Positions 1 to 7,949 of a stretch of DNA of 42,094 nt are shown one piece after another (position 1 is the stretch's first letter; each line of letters begins with the position of its first letter). The notes below the pieces were generated by a model. It was not told the DNA's origin. It worked only from the letters and a program-made list of their open reading frames with translations, and searched no databases. The translations under genes were made by a program, and so were the position numbers. Source of the DNA: SAR202 cluster bacterium bin16 (lineage in GTDB: Bacteria; Chloroflexota; Dehalococcoidia; Lucifugimonadales; Australimonadaceae); the NCBI GenBank assembly GCA_002238425.1, contig MPMJ01000027.1, positions 1 to 42,094 of the forward strand, written 5' to 3'.

Positions 1-1
1 G

Positions 2-181
2 GCGCGCCGTCTTGGGTGGTTCTTGCCGCAGGTGGACCGGGTGCTGGACGTTCAGCACCGGTCGGGGATGGATATGATGGACGCCGCCCTGGGCGCCATC
101 GGACGGCGGTTGCACGTGACCGCCGCAGCCACGGCCGATTCGGCGGTTGCAGTCGGAGGAGAGTCCGGCGACCCGAATTGA
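2..181 (+). CDS. C-terminal end of an unknown protein (partial)
   Basis: The frame is open from the left edge and ends in TGA at 179-181, leaving 59 residues. G/C is favoured at third codon positions, as in the genes that follow. The visible part is soluble, with a hydrophobic stretch around GWFLPQVDRVLDV and an Ala/Gly-rich tail. I do not recognise the family. It ends 35 bases before the recombinase start on the same strand, so it may be the last accessory gene of the same mobile element. The start is outside the window. Confidence 0.4.
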   Translation, partial: ARRLGWFLPQVDRVLDVQHRSGMDMMDAALGAIGRRLHVTAAATADSAVAVGGESGDPN

Positions 182-216
182 CCGCGATAGACCCCCAAGA
201 GACAGAGGAGGACAGC

Positions 217-1839
217 ATGAAGAACAAGGACCTACAGCCCCTCACCCCGGCGGCGCTCTACGCCAGGGTGTCCAGCGACCGCCAGGACGTGGACCTGTCC
301 GTGTCCGCACAGCTTCGGGCGCTCAAGGAGTACGCCAAGGCCAACGGCTACTCCGTGGCCCGCGAGTACATCGACGAGGCCGAGAGCGGCCGCGTCGCCG
401 ACAGGCCCCAGTTCAGGGAGATGATCGAGGAGGGCGGCAAGCCCAAGGCCCCCTTCGACGTGATTCTCGTCTGGAAATTCAGTCGCTTCACCAGGAAGCG
501 GGAACACGCCGTGGCGTTCAAGTCCCAGCTGCGGCGCAAGGGCATCCGCGTGGTGTCCATCACCGAGCAGGCCGAGGACAACGCCACCGGCAGGCTGCTT
601 GAGGGCATCATCGAGAGCGTGGACGAATACTACAGCGAGAATCTTGCCCAGGAGGTCGTCCGGGGCATGCGGGAGGCCGCGTCACGAGGCTTCTTCCTCG
701 GCTCGAAGGCCCCCTTCGGCTACAGGAAGGTGAAGGTCAGTGACGGGGCGAAGGATCGTCCCACCCTGGAGGTTGACCCTGCCACGGCTCCGGTAGTGAA
801 GGAGATATTTGAGAAGTCCCTCCGGGGCTACGGCCTGAAGGAGCTGTGCAAGGAGCTGAACGACCGGGGCGTCACCAACCGGGGCAAGCGCTGGTACAAG
901 GGAACGCTCCACTACGTGCTGAGGAACGAGGCGTACACCGGCGCCGCCGTGTGGGGCAAAGCCAGCAAGGGAGAGAAGGCCCAGGACCCGGTGCGGGTTG
1001 AAGGAGCCTGGCCCGCCTTGGTGTCACGGGAGCTGTTCGAGGACGTGCAGCAGGCGATGCGGGAGCGAGCCCCCAAGGTGCAGAGGCCCGCGAGGGTGGG
1101 GAGTCCGTATCTCCTGAGCGGGCTGCTCAGGTGCGGCGTGTGCGGCAGGCCCTATCGCGCCCAGGGAGCGAAGAGCGGGCAGTTCGCCTACTACATCTGC
1201 GGGACCCTGTTCACCGAAGGAGCGGGGACCTGCTCCGCCCGCTACCTGAACGCCCCCAGGGTGGAGGAGTTCATCGTCAAGAAGATACGTGAGCGCATCC
1301 TCACCGAGGAGACCATCGTGGCGTTGGTGCAGCTGGTAGCCGAGGAGATCGACGCCATGGCCGGGGAGCTTGCCGGCAGGCTTGAGGTCGTCGAGGCGGA
1401 GCTGGATGACGTGAGGAAGCGCCTTGGGAAGCTCTATGAGGCCATCGAAACCAGCGAGCTGACCCTGGAGGTCCTGTCGCCCCGCATCATGTCTCTGCGG
1501 CACAGGGAGGAGCAGCTGGAGGCTGCGAGGGAGGACGCCGAGACCCGGCTTGAGCAGCGCAGGGTTGCCCTGCCCGACACCGAGGAGATCGTGGAGTACG
1601 TGGCGGACTTCCGGGACTTCTTGCAGAAGGGTACGATCCCCGAGCGTAAGGTGCTCATACGCAACTTCGTGGAGGGCATCGAGGTCAATGGAGACGAGGC
1701 CGTACTGACGTACACCGTGCCCATGCCCAGCGACGGCGTGAGGCGGGAAAAGGCGTCGGTTCTTGATTTCGTCCAGTCCAGCCCACCAAACTTGACGATA
1801 GACAGAACCATATTCGAGATGTGGCTTGGGGGTCTGTGA
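217..1839 (+). CDS. Large serine recombinase (site-specific integrase)
   Basis: This is a 540-residue DNA recombinase of the large serine family, which cuts and rejoins attachment sites to insert or excise phages and integrative elements. The N-terminal resolvase domain (about 12-155) carries the nucleophile motif YARVSSDRQ, with Ser19 the likely catalytic residue. A recombinase domain follows (about 175-290, including APFGYRKV). A zinc ribbon sits near 305-345 (CGVC, later YYICG and GTCSARYLN), then a long coiled coil (about 384-450). Domain order and length are normal for the family. The open frame extends further upstream, but ATG 217 is preferred because GAGGAG lies a few bases before it and the resolvase domain begins there. 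Its last codons overlap the first copy of a 34-bp direct repeat. It appears intact. Confidence 0.93.
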   Translation: MKNKDLQPLTPAALYARVSSDRQDVDLSVSAQLRALKEYAKANGYSVAREYIDEAESGRVADRPQFREMIEEGGKPKAPFDVILVWKFSRFTRKREHAVAFKSQLRRKGIRVVSITEQAEDNATGRLLEGIIESVDEYYSENLAQEVVRGMREAASRGFFLGSKAPFGYRKVKVSDGAKDRPTLEVDPATAPVVKEIFEKSLRGYGLKELCKELNDRGVTNRGKRWYKGTLHYVLRNEAYTGAAVWGKASKGEKAQDPVRVEGAWPALVSRELFEDVQQAMRERAPKVQRPARVGSPYLLSGLLRCGVCGRPYRAQGAKSGQFAYYICGTLFTEGAGTCSARYLNAPRVEEFIVKKIRERILTEETIVALVQLVAEEIDAMAGELAGRLEVVEAELDDVRKRLGKLYEAIETSELTLEVLSPRIMSLRHREEQLEAAREDAETRLEQRRVALPDTEEIVEYVADFRDFLQKGTIPERKVLIRNFVEGIEVNGDEAVLTYTVPMPSDGVRREKASVLDFVQSSPPNLTIDRTIFEMWLGGL

Positions 1840-1931
1840 CTCCCAGTACCACGATTCACGCGGAGGGTTCGAGCCCCTTGATGTGGGCCTATTCTGTCGA
1901 CAGACAGAACCATATTGGGGATGTGGTTAGG
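1796..1931. repeat. 34-bp imperfect direct repeat at recombinase 3' end
   Basis: Copy 1 (1796-1829) lies inside the last codons of the recombinase; copy 2 (1898-1931) lies 102 bases downstream. They match at 29 of 34 positions, with an identical core GACAGAACCATATT. Large serine recombinases usually have their attachment site next to their own gene, so these are candidate attachment or recombinase-binding sites. The function is inferred from position only. Confidence 0.5.
1863..1886 (+). other. tRNA T-arm-like stem-loop, possible tRNA 3' remnant
   Basis: GAGGG (1863-1867), a seven-base loop TTCGAGC and CCCTT (1875-1879) form a normal T-arm, followed by a seven-base segment GATGTGG that could be an acceptor strand. 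No 5' acceptor strand, D-arm or anticodon arm fits upstream, and the CCA end is absent. At best this is a remnant of a tRNA 3' half between the two repeat copies; it may be chance. Confidence 0.2.
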
Positions 1932-2017
1932 CAACCTGTAAGCCTACCCAGCCTCTGGCGCCCAAGCCGAAAAATGGTGTGGCCTCACCGATTGCTCTGC
2001 TAGCAAGAGACGGCCAA

Positions 2018-2416
2018 TCAGTGCAGCGTGCTCGTCTGTGGTTCAAAGTTGGCGATTGAGTCCATGCTGCCCTCGTTTAGCGAAGTAGCCATGCCATGAG
2101 TGCCCGCTATAGGCCAAGAGCAGTGAGTGGTTGGCGTTCCGCCGCTCTTCCTCTTGATTGTCAGAGCATACGCTCCCGATGGCATGACAGCTAACTTACA
2201 TTCTGTGTCGCGCCAGTGGGGCAAGCGGATGTCAATAACTATGGAGCCGTCGCCCGCTATGCTAATTCCCGCTATCGGCTCTCCGAATCTGTGGCATAGC
2301 TTGCGAATGGACCGTTCCGCGTACCATGCGGCGCTGGTGACGTAAGGCTTCCTCTCCGGTTGCGTGGCCGCAATGCCTACCCACGCGCTGTCTACTTTCT
2401 CGTGAAGCGTCGCCAC
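2018..2416 (-). CDS. Hypothetical protein, 132 aa
   Basis: This frame runs from a GTG start at 2416. The product is soluble, with no signal peptide or membrane segment. Its middle (GISIAGDGSIVIDIRL, then ECKLAVMPSGAYAL) has the alternating pattern of beta strands, which looks like real protein rather than a shadow frame. I do not recognise the family. Base composition here is lower in GC (about 55%) than the surrounding genes, consistent with imported DNA beside the recombinase. The start is uncertain: a GGAAGG lies very close upstream. The gene begins where the broken surface-protein gene starts to be recognisable on the other strand. Confidence 0.45.
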   Translation of the reverse strand: MATLHEKVDSAWVGIAATQPERKPYVTSAAWYAERSIRKLCHRFGEPIAGISIAGDGSIVIDIRLPHWRDTECKLAVMPSGAYALTIKRKSGGTPTTHCSWPIAGTHGMATSLNEGSMDSIANFEPQTSTLH

Positions 2417-2655
2417 CGCCTTCCAGCGCTAACATCACGGTGACGGGCTCCGGCGAGTGGGTGGGTAGGGTGGTTGCCTGCAGCGGCGATAACTGCGGCC
2501 CGCCCACATCCACGCGGTTCCAGGTTACGACGCCGTGCGGCAACGGCGTCATCATCCCCAACCCCGACGACAAGCCGGAGCTGGTCGCCGATTGCGAGGC
2601 TATGTGGGCGGCCAGGGATATCCTGAACCCCGCAGGCAACGCTCTGGCAACGTAG
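2401..2655 (+). pseudogene. 5' fragment of the LRR surface-protein gene, ended by in-frame TAG
   Basis: This is in the same frame as the long leucine-rich-repeat frame that follows, and is cut from it by TAG at 2653-2655. The fragment reads as a Ser/Pro-rich linker, then a small domain with paired Cys (VACSGDNCG, VTTPCGNG), then PELVADCEAMWAARDIL. That last segment is the usual lead-in to the first repeats of this protein type. The next residues after the stop (NAETALGAWHGVTV) continue the lead-in, so the stop very probably replaces a Trp codon (TGG to TAG). No signal peptide is encoded upstream, so the gene also lacks its N-terminus. A sequencing error at the stop cannot be excluded. Confidence 0.6.
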
Positions 2656-2715
2656 AACGCGGAGACCGCCCTCGGTGCTTGGCACGGCGTCACGGTCGGT
2701 GGCGATCCGCAACGT

Positions 2716-4359
2716 GTGGTCAACCTTGTACTTCGCGGTTCGGCACTCAATGGCACGATCCCCGGTGCGCTGGGCAACCTGACCGAGCTTGTAACGCTGA
2801 ACCTCGAAAAGACCGGCATGTACGGAGAAGTGCCGTCCGAGCTCGGCAATTTGACGAACATCGATGACCTGTCCGTGTCCTACAACCGGCTGTCGGGCAG
2901 TGTTCCGGCCAGCCTGGGCAACCTGACCAAGGCGTGGGGGATCCACCTGAACAACAACCAGTTCACTGGTCCGATCCCTCCCGAGTTCGGAAATCTGGAC
3001 ACCGAGCACTTCCATCTTTCAGATAACAAATTCAGCGGGAGCATTCCTCCTGAGTTAGCCAACATCAAGTCGCTGGGCGGTCTTCTCCTGCAGAACAACC
3101 GGTTGACCGGGAGGATCCCGGACGAACTAAAGAACGCCAACTTCTTGCATTCAGTCGCTCTGCAAAACAACCGGCTGACCGGCGAAATACCCGACTGGTT
3201 CGGCGACAAGCCCTATTTTATGGTCACCCTCCAGGATAATCAGCTTACGGGCACCATCCCCGACCTGAGCGGAATGTCCCACCTTCGCACTTTACAACTC
3301 GGCGGCAACTCCCTGTCCGGCTGCGTAGCGGACTCTCTAAGGGGCAAGACTTTTGATTCCTACAGCAGCACACCCCCGTATGGGGAAATTGGGGCTCCCT
3401 TCTGTGCCGATGGAACGCTTGCAGCACCACCGTCATTGACAGTCAGCCTTGAGAATGAGGCCACGTCCCACGACAGTTCCGATTCGTTCACCTTCGATCT
3501 CCGGTTCAGCGAGGAGGTCAAGCTGGGCTACAAGTCCCTCCGTGACCATGTGTTCACGGTGACGGGGGGTACGGTGACCAAAGCCCAGCGCCTTGACAAG
3601 CCCAGCAACATCCGCTGGCAGATAACCGTGCAGCCAGACTCCAACGCTGACGTGACAGTGGTCCTGCCGGTCACCACCGACTGCGAGGCTCAAGGGGCCA
3701 TATGCACGAAGATTGGCGGGCGACCGCTGTCGGACACGGTTTCGGTGATGGTGCAGGGGCCAGCGGAGAACAGCCCTGCTTCCGGCCAGCCGACCATAAG
3801 CGGCACGGCGCAGGTGGGGGAGACTCTCACGGCAAGCACTTCGGGCATTTCCGACGCCGACGGACTGGACAGCGCGGCGTTCAGCTACCAGTGGCTGGCC
3901 GACGACGCGGACATATCCGGGGCTACAGGAAACTCCTACACCCTGGCCGTCGCCGACGAGGGCAAGGCCGTCAAGGTACGGGTGAGCTTCACCGACGACG
4001 CGGGCCACGCGGAGACGCTGACCAGCGCGGCCACGGCCGCGGTGGCGGCCGCAACGCCGCCCGCAGTCAGCAGCATCGAAGTGGACGGCGCCACGGTGAC
4101 GGTGACCTTCGACGAAGATCTCGCTCCTGTGAGTTCGGTGGAAACGTTGCACCTCTATTGGACGATCTTGGGAACCGCCGTGGACCAGCATCCCAATCGG
4201 GCCTCGGTCAGCGGCAGGACCGTGACGTTGGAGATCGGTACCCCGGCGGTCGCCGGGCAGACGATCACGATGCGCTACGGGTGGTCAGGTCACCTGAAGG
4301 ACGCCGACGGCAACGCGGTGGAGTCCTTCAGCGTGACGGCGACGAACCTGACCCAGTAG
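2716..4359 (+). CDS. Leucine-rich-repeat / Ig-like surface protein, main surviving frame
   Basis: This 547-residue frame is the body of a cell-surface adhesion-type protein. Residues 1-205 are about eight leucine-rich repeats of the LGNLTxLxxLxLxxNxLxGxIP type, capped by a Cys-containing segment (SGCVADSL ... PFCADG). Three beta-sandwich modules follow: one with DHVFTVTGGTV and TTDCEAQGAIC (about 240-350); one with GTAQVGETLTAS, FSYQWLADD and VRVSFTDDAG (about 355-447); and a SwmB-like module with VDGATVTVTFDE near the end. There is no C-terminal anchor. The GTG at 2716 is only the first start after the TAG at 2653. The native gene began further upstream, so this is probably a decaying gene unless the stop is read through or is an error. 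Confidence 0.75.
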   Translation: MVNLVLRGSALNGTIPGALGNLTELVTLNLEKTGMYGEVPSELGNLTNIDDLSVSYNRLSGSVPASLGNLTKAWGIHLNNNQFTGPIPPEFGNLDTEHFHLSDNKFSGSIPPELANIKSLGGLLLQNNRLTGRIPDELKNANFLHSVALQNNRLTGEIPDWFGDKPYFMVTLQDNQLTGTIPDLSGMSHLRTLQLGGNSLSGCVADSLRGKTFDSYSSTPPYGEIGAPFCADGTLAAPPSLTVSLENEATSHDSSDSFTFDLRFSEEVKLGYKSLRDHVFTVTGGTVTKAQRLDKPSNIRWQITVQPDSNADVTVVLPVTTDCEAQGAICTKIGGRPLSDTVSVMVQGPAENSPASGQPTISGTAQVGETLTASTSGISDADGLDSAAFSYQWLADDADISGATGNSYTLAVADEGKAVKVRVSFTDDAGHAETLTSAATAAVAAATPPAVSSIEVDGATVTVTFDEDLAPVSSVETLHLYWTILGTAVDQHPNRASVSGRTVTLEIGTPAVAGQTITMRYGWSGHLKDADGNAVESFSVTATNLTQ

Positions 4360-4402
4360 CTGAGCCACGGACCGGGGAGTGGCCTTAACGCCACGTTGGA
4401 CT

Positions 4403-4436
4403 GAGTCGAGCGTTACCGCGCGGTGACGCTCGACTC
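4403..4436 (+). terminator. Strong hairpin after the LRR gene
   Basis: GAGTCGAGCGTTACC (4403-4417) pairs with GGTGACGCTCGACTC (4422-4436) along 15 base pairs, with one G-T wobble and a four-base loop GCGC. It lies 44 bases after the stop of the surface-protein gene. No T-run follows, so it is a terminator or transcript-end structure of the U-less kind, or a protein-binding dyad. Confidence 0.45.
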
Positions 4437-4450
4437 CGCTTCGACGGGAT

Positions 4451-4459
4451 TGCTACAGT
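4451..4459 (+). promoter_or_regulatory. Possible extended -10 element
   Basis: TGCTACAGT fits an extended -10 (TGn followed by TACAGT). It lies just past the hairpin and about 165 bases before the alpha/beta hydrolase start. No good -35 hexamer is visible, so support is weak. Confidence 0.25.
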
Positions 4460-4623
4460 GTGCCCTTGCCGGACGAGAGTTCTCTTACAGGGCGGGCCCG
4501 CGGGAGAGTAACCCTTGAGAACCGGGTCCTGCCTGCCGTACAGTGCGGCTCCACCATTCATGGCCAAGGCCGTGTGATCCAACCTCCCGAGACAGGTCCA
4601 GCAAGCGCCCGTAGGAGGCCTCC

Positions 4624-5454
4624 ATGCCCAAGGTAACCATCAACGGCGTTGGCATCAACTACGAGAGCAACGGCGAGGGTTTCCCGCTCGTGCTCTGCTA
4701 CTGCCGAGGCGGCAACGCTACCATGTGGACCCCGCAGGTCGAGGCGTTCTCCGAGAACTACCGGTTCATCCGCTTCGAGCCGCGGGGGCATGGCAAGTCG
4801 GACTCTCCGGAGGACCCATCGGCCTACGGGTTGGACGTGTCGGTTGAGGACCTCCTGGGCCTGTTTGGCCACCTAGGCATCGAGAAGGCGTACGTCGGGG
4901 GGCTCTCGATGGGCGGAGGCATCACCACGCGATTCACGCTGCTGCACCCGGACCGGGTGGCGGGGCTGATGGTTATCGACTCCGGCTCGGCGTCGGGGCA
5001 CGCCCACAGCGAAGAGATCAGGGAAAATACGGCCCGGGTGCGGGAGCTGGCCTTCACCGAAGGTATGGAGGCGGTGGCCCGCCACTCCGTCCGAGAAGTC
5101 GACAGCTTCGCCCTGAGAGCAGCCAGGGGTCCGGAGGAGGCCGAGGGCATGGTGGAGATGATCAAGGCGCTGACGCCCCACGGCTACGTCTACTCCCTCG
5201 AGGCGCTCGACCAGGCTCCGGCCTTCGACGACCGCCTGTGCGAGATCACGGCGCCGACGCTGTGCATCGCCGGAGAAAATGACCCGGCACTGGAGGACGT
5301 GAAGTTCATCCACAGCCAGATCGAGGGCTCGGAACTGGTGGTGGTGCCCGATGCGGGGCACTTCACCAACCTCGACCAGACGGAGGTCTTCAACGGGGAG
5401 GTACTTGCCTTCCTAGCAAAGGTTGACGCCCGGCGGGCAGCGGCGGTCGCCTGA
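4624..5454 (+). CDS. Alpha/beta hydrolase, 276 aa
   Basis: A cytoplasmic alpha/beta-hydrolase-fold enzyme that most likely cleaves an ester, lactone or C-C bond; the substrate cannot be told. The catalytic triad is visible: nucleophile Ser95 in GLSMGG, Asp220 in GENDPAL and His246 in DAGHFTN. The usual His-Gly before the oxyanion loop is replaced by YCRGGNA (about 26-32). There is no signal peptide or membrane segment, and length is typical. The start is well supported by TAGGAGG at 4613-4619. It stands alone: the NHL gene begins 141 bases later. Genes of this kind are often part of ring-cleavage or lipid pathways, which would suit the neighbours, but that is inference. Confidence 0.88.
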   Translation: MPKVTINGVGINYESNGEGFPLVLCYCRGGNATMWTPQVEAFSENYRFIRFEPRGHGKSDSPEDPSAYGLDVSVEDLLGLFGHLGIEKAYVGGLSMGGGITTRFTLLHPDRVAGLMVIDSGSASGHAHSEEIRENTARVRELAFTEGMEAVARHSVREVDSFALRAARGPEEAEGMVEMIKALTPHGYVYSLEALDQAPAFDDRLCEITAPTLCIAGENDPALEDVKFIHSQIEGSELVVVPDAGHFTNLDQTEVFNGEVLAFLAKVDARRAAAVA

Positions 5455-5561
5455 CCGGTCAACGCGAGGCTGGCGTGGGAGGGAGAGAATTCGCGGGTCA
5501 TCTGATCAACGCGAACGGGGGACACTTCGGGCTCCTGACTCGTGGGGCCGTCGAGAGCCCG

Positions 5562-5567
5562 TATACT
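5562..5567 (+). promoter_or_regulatory. Possible -10 box before the NHL gene
   Basis: TATACT matches five of six bases of the bacterial -10 consensus and lies 28 bases before the NHL start codon. No convincing -35 hexamer is seen at 16-18 bases, so this is tentative. Confidence 0.3.
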
Positions 5568-5595
5568 TGCGGCAGCAGTCCCGGTGGAGGAGCCA

Positions 5596-6489
5596 ATGGT
5601 CAGCATCGATGCGGGAGAGCGTACCTACGAACTGGTCCCGGATTGGGGAGAGCTCAAGCCGGATTGGATCTGGGGCCTGGTGGGCGACGTGGCGGTCGAT
5701 TCACAGGACCGCGTCCACGTGTTCACCCGCAGCGCGAATCCGCCCTACCGGATCTACGACAGCTCCGGCAAGCTGCTGCACTCGTGGGGCTACGGTATCT
5801 TCGAGGACGCTCACGGCATCTGCATCGGTCCCGACGACATGGTCTACCTGACCGACCGCGGCTCCCAGCTCGTGCTCAAGTTCACCGGGGACGGACGGCA
5901 TGTGTTCACTCTTGGCGATCGCGGGAAGCACTCCGACACGGGCTATACGGCGGAGAGCCCGACCGTGAAGTATGCGGGTCCTCCGTTCCACCATCCAACC
6001 AACGTAGGCCTGTCTCCCAACCGGGAGTTCTATGTTTCGGACGGCTATCGCAACTCCCGCGTTCACAAGTACAGCGCAGACGGTACGTTGCTGTTCTCGT
6101 GGGGCGAGCCGGGCGACGGTCCGGGCCAGTTCAATCTGGTCCACGCCGTCTGGGAGCACAAGAGCAGGGTCTACGTATGCGACCGGGCCAACAACCGCAT
6201 CCAGATCTTCACCTCCAACGGTGAACACCTCGAGACCTGGCCGGGCTTCCTGCAGCCTTGCAAGATCTACATCGATAACGAGGACGTCATGTACGTGGCC
6301 GAGCTCGGCGCCCGGGTGAGCATCCTCGATCTCCAGGGGAACGTGCTCTGGCGGTGGGGAGGCGAGGCCAGCCACGACCCGGGGAAGTTCACGGCGCCAC
6401 ACGGGATCTACGTCGACTCTCAGGGTGCGATGTATGTCTCCGAGGTCCTGCAGGGGGCGCGGCTCCAGAAGTTCGTCCGGACACGCTAG
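5596..6489 (+). CDS. NHL-repeat beta-propeller, amidating-lyase-like
   Basis: A 297-residue six-bladed propeller resembling the NHL/peptidyl-alpha-hydroxyglycine amidating-lyase-like family common in environmental bacteria. Repeating blades are visible: VAVDSQDRVHVF, GICIGPDDMVYLTD, VGLSPNREFYVSDG, VWEHKSRVYVCDRANNRIQIF, IYIDNEDVMYVAE and GIYVDSQGAMYVSE. There is no signal peptide, so it is probably cytoplasmic. The open frame starts earlier, but ATG 5596 has GGTGGAGGAG just before it and begins at the first blade. It lies 18 bases before the FAD oxidoreductase on the same strand and may be co-transcribed. The actual function (ligand binding, lactonase or lyase) is unknown. Confidence 0.82.
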   Translation: MVSIDAGERTYELVPDWGELKPDWIWGLVGDVAVDSQDRVHVFTRSANPPYRIYDSSGKLLHSWGYGIFEDAHGICIGPDDMVYLTDRGSQLVLKFTGDGRHVFTLGDRGKHSDTGYTAESPTVKYAGPPFHHPTNVGLSPNREFYVSDGYRNSRVHKYSADGTLLFSWGEPGDGPGQFNLVHAVWEHKSRVYVCDRANNRIQIFTSNGEHLETWPGFLQPCKIYIDNEDVMYVAELGARVSILDLQGNVLWRWGGEASHDPGKFTAPHGIYVDSQGAMYVSEVLQGARLQKFVRTR

Positions 6490-6507
6490 CCGAACCTGAC
6501 GAAGGCT

Positions 6508-7890
6508 ATGACAACCGGGGAGACAGGGACAACGCCGCGGCGTATCGCCATCGTGGGTGGAGGTGTTTCAGGGCTGGGCGCCGCATGGGCGCTGCACCAT
6601 CACCCGGACCGGTTCGATTTCCGTCTGTTCGAGGCCCAGGAACAGATCGGCGGCAACGCGGTCACAGCCGATATGCCGCAGGATGACGGCAGCTCGATCC
6701 CGTTCGACATCTCCGTCACCGCCTGCATCCCATCCGTATATGACCACATCCTGTTGCTGATGCAGAAGTTCGGCATCGAACTGGTCGATACCAGGTTCAG
6801 CTACAGCGTGAAGTACGGAGACCAGGTCTACGCCCACGATTTCGATTCCGACATCAGGGAGCAGTTGCGATCCGAGATCGCGAAATTCCAGCGGCTGTTG
6901 AAGCGTCTGCGCTGGTTCGGCCGGCTGACCCGCTCCCAGTCCAAGTGTCTGAACGCGCTCAACCCGTTCAACTACGTCAGCATGGGGACGGTACTGAACC
7001 TGGGAGGGTTCTCGGGAGATTTCAGGTACAAGGTACTGAAGCCGATGTTCGTCAACTTCCTGATGGCGACGAACGTCTTCGATATGCCTGCGGCGCTCTT
7101 CTCGAGGTATCTCGAGTTCTTCGATATCGAGACCGCTACGCCCATGCAGACGTGGGACCAGGGAACGCGCCGCATCTACGAGAACCTGTCGGCAGAATTC
7201 CGGGACAAGATCTACCTGAGCCGACCTGTCCGCAAGGTGTACCGGCAGACGGATGGCGTCGTTGTCGAAGACCACGATGGCGTACAGGAGACGTTCGACG
7301 ACGTGATCTTCGCATGCAACGCGAACCAGACACTTATGATCCTCGACAAGCCAACGTTCCTCGAACGCTACATCCTCTCCTCGATACGTTATGAGAGCGA
7401 GCTGCATAACCACACGGTCGTCCACTCCGACTCCTCGGTGCTTCCCGACAACGATGTACAGGCCCTGGCCACGCGGAGCAATCACATCGAGCAGTACGGC
7501 GCGAGACCGGACAACTACGAGATCACGTACATCATGCACAACCAGCAGCCATGGGCTAACCGGTCTGACAAACCGTGCCTGGTGACCTACAACCCGATCA
7601 GCCCCATCGATGAGCGGAAGATCGTGAAGCGATGGTGGTTCCAACACATCGTGCACGACGTGCGTCACGTCGTAGTGCTCGTCAATCTGTTCCGCTGCAT
7701 CCAGGGCAAGAAGCGGACTTGGCACTGCGGTGCTCATACCCTGGTCAACAGTCAGGAGACCTGCTTCGTCTCCGGGCTCGCTACTGCGAGACAGATGGGT
7801 GCCGACTATCCCTTCGACGACCCTGCGGCGAGGCGATCGTTCAACTACTACGGGAGCATCATGTACGGCTGGCGGTTCAAAAAGGCGTAG
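6508..7890 (+). CDS. FAD-dependent amine-oxidase-like protein (COG2907 type)
   Basis: A 460-residue flavoprotein with an N-terminal dinucleotide fold: IAIVGGGVSGLGAAW (about 13-28, GxGxxG at 17-22), the FAD-ribose Glu in LFEAQEQIGGNA, and a C-terminal FAD contact near CGAHTLVNSQETCFVSGLATA. It resembles the predicted NAD/FAD-binding proteins (COG2907) that often sit beside cyclopropane-fatty-acid-type methyltransferases and act on lipids. Relatives include phytoene-desaturase-like oxidoreductases. ATG 6508 is preceded by GAAGG. It has no signal peptide or clear transmembrane segment. Its place upstream of a lipid-binding lipoprotein, RND transporter and sterol-methyltransferase-like gene suggests oxidation or desaturation of a lipid, but the substrate is inferred. 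Confidence 0.85.
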   Translation: MTTGETGTTPRRIAIVGGGVSGLGAAWALHHHPDRFDFRLFEAQEQIGGNAVTADMPQDDGSSIPFDISVTACIPSVYDHILLLMQKFGIELVDTRFSYSVKYGDQVYAHDFDSDIREQLRSEIAKFQRLLKRLRWFGRLTRSQSKCLNALNPFNYVSMGTVLNLGGFSGDFRYKVLKPMFVNFLMATNVFDMPAALFSRYLEFFDIETATPMQTWDQGTRRIYENLSAEFRDKIYLSRPVRKVYRQTDGVVVEDHDGVQETFDDVIFACNANQTLMILDKPTFLERYILSSIRYESELHNHTVVHSDSSVLPDNDVQALATRSNHIEQYGARPDNYEITYIMHNQQPWANRSDKPCLVTYNPISPIDERKIVKRWWFQHIVHDVRHVVVLVNLFRCIQGKKRTWHCGAHTLVNSQETCFVSGLATARQMGADYPFDDPAARRSFNYYGSIMYGWRFKKA

Positions 7891-7949
7891 CGCCGAATGC
7901 TCCTGAGGGTGCTTGCCCGGCGTCTTCAGCGGGTGGTACCGTGCCTCAC

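Noticed and set aside
2120..2345. Short plus-strand frame opposite the 132-residue hypothetical
   Set aside because: The minus-strand product has a more protein-like strand pattern; the plus frame has no ribosome-binding site or similarity.
217..2416. Complete integrated prophage or conjugative element
   Set aside because: Only the recombinase and one or two unknown genes are visible; no structural, replication or transfer genes lie within the window.
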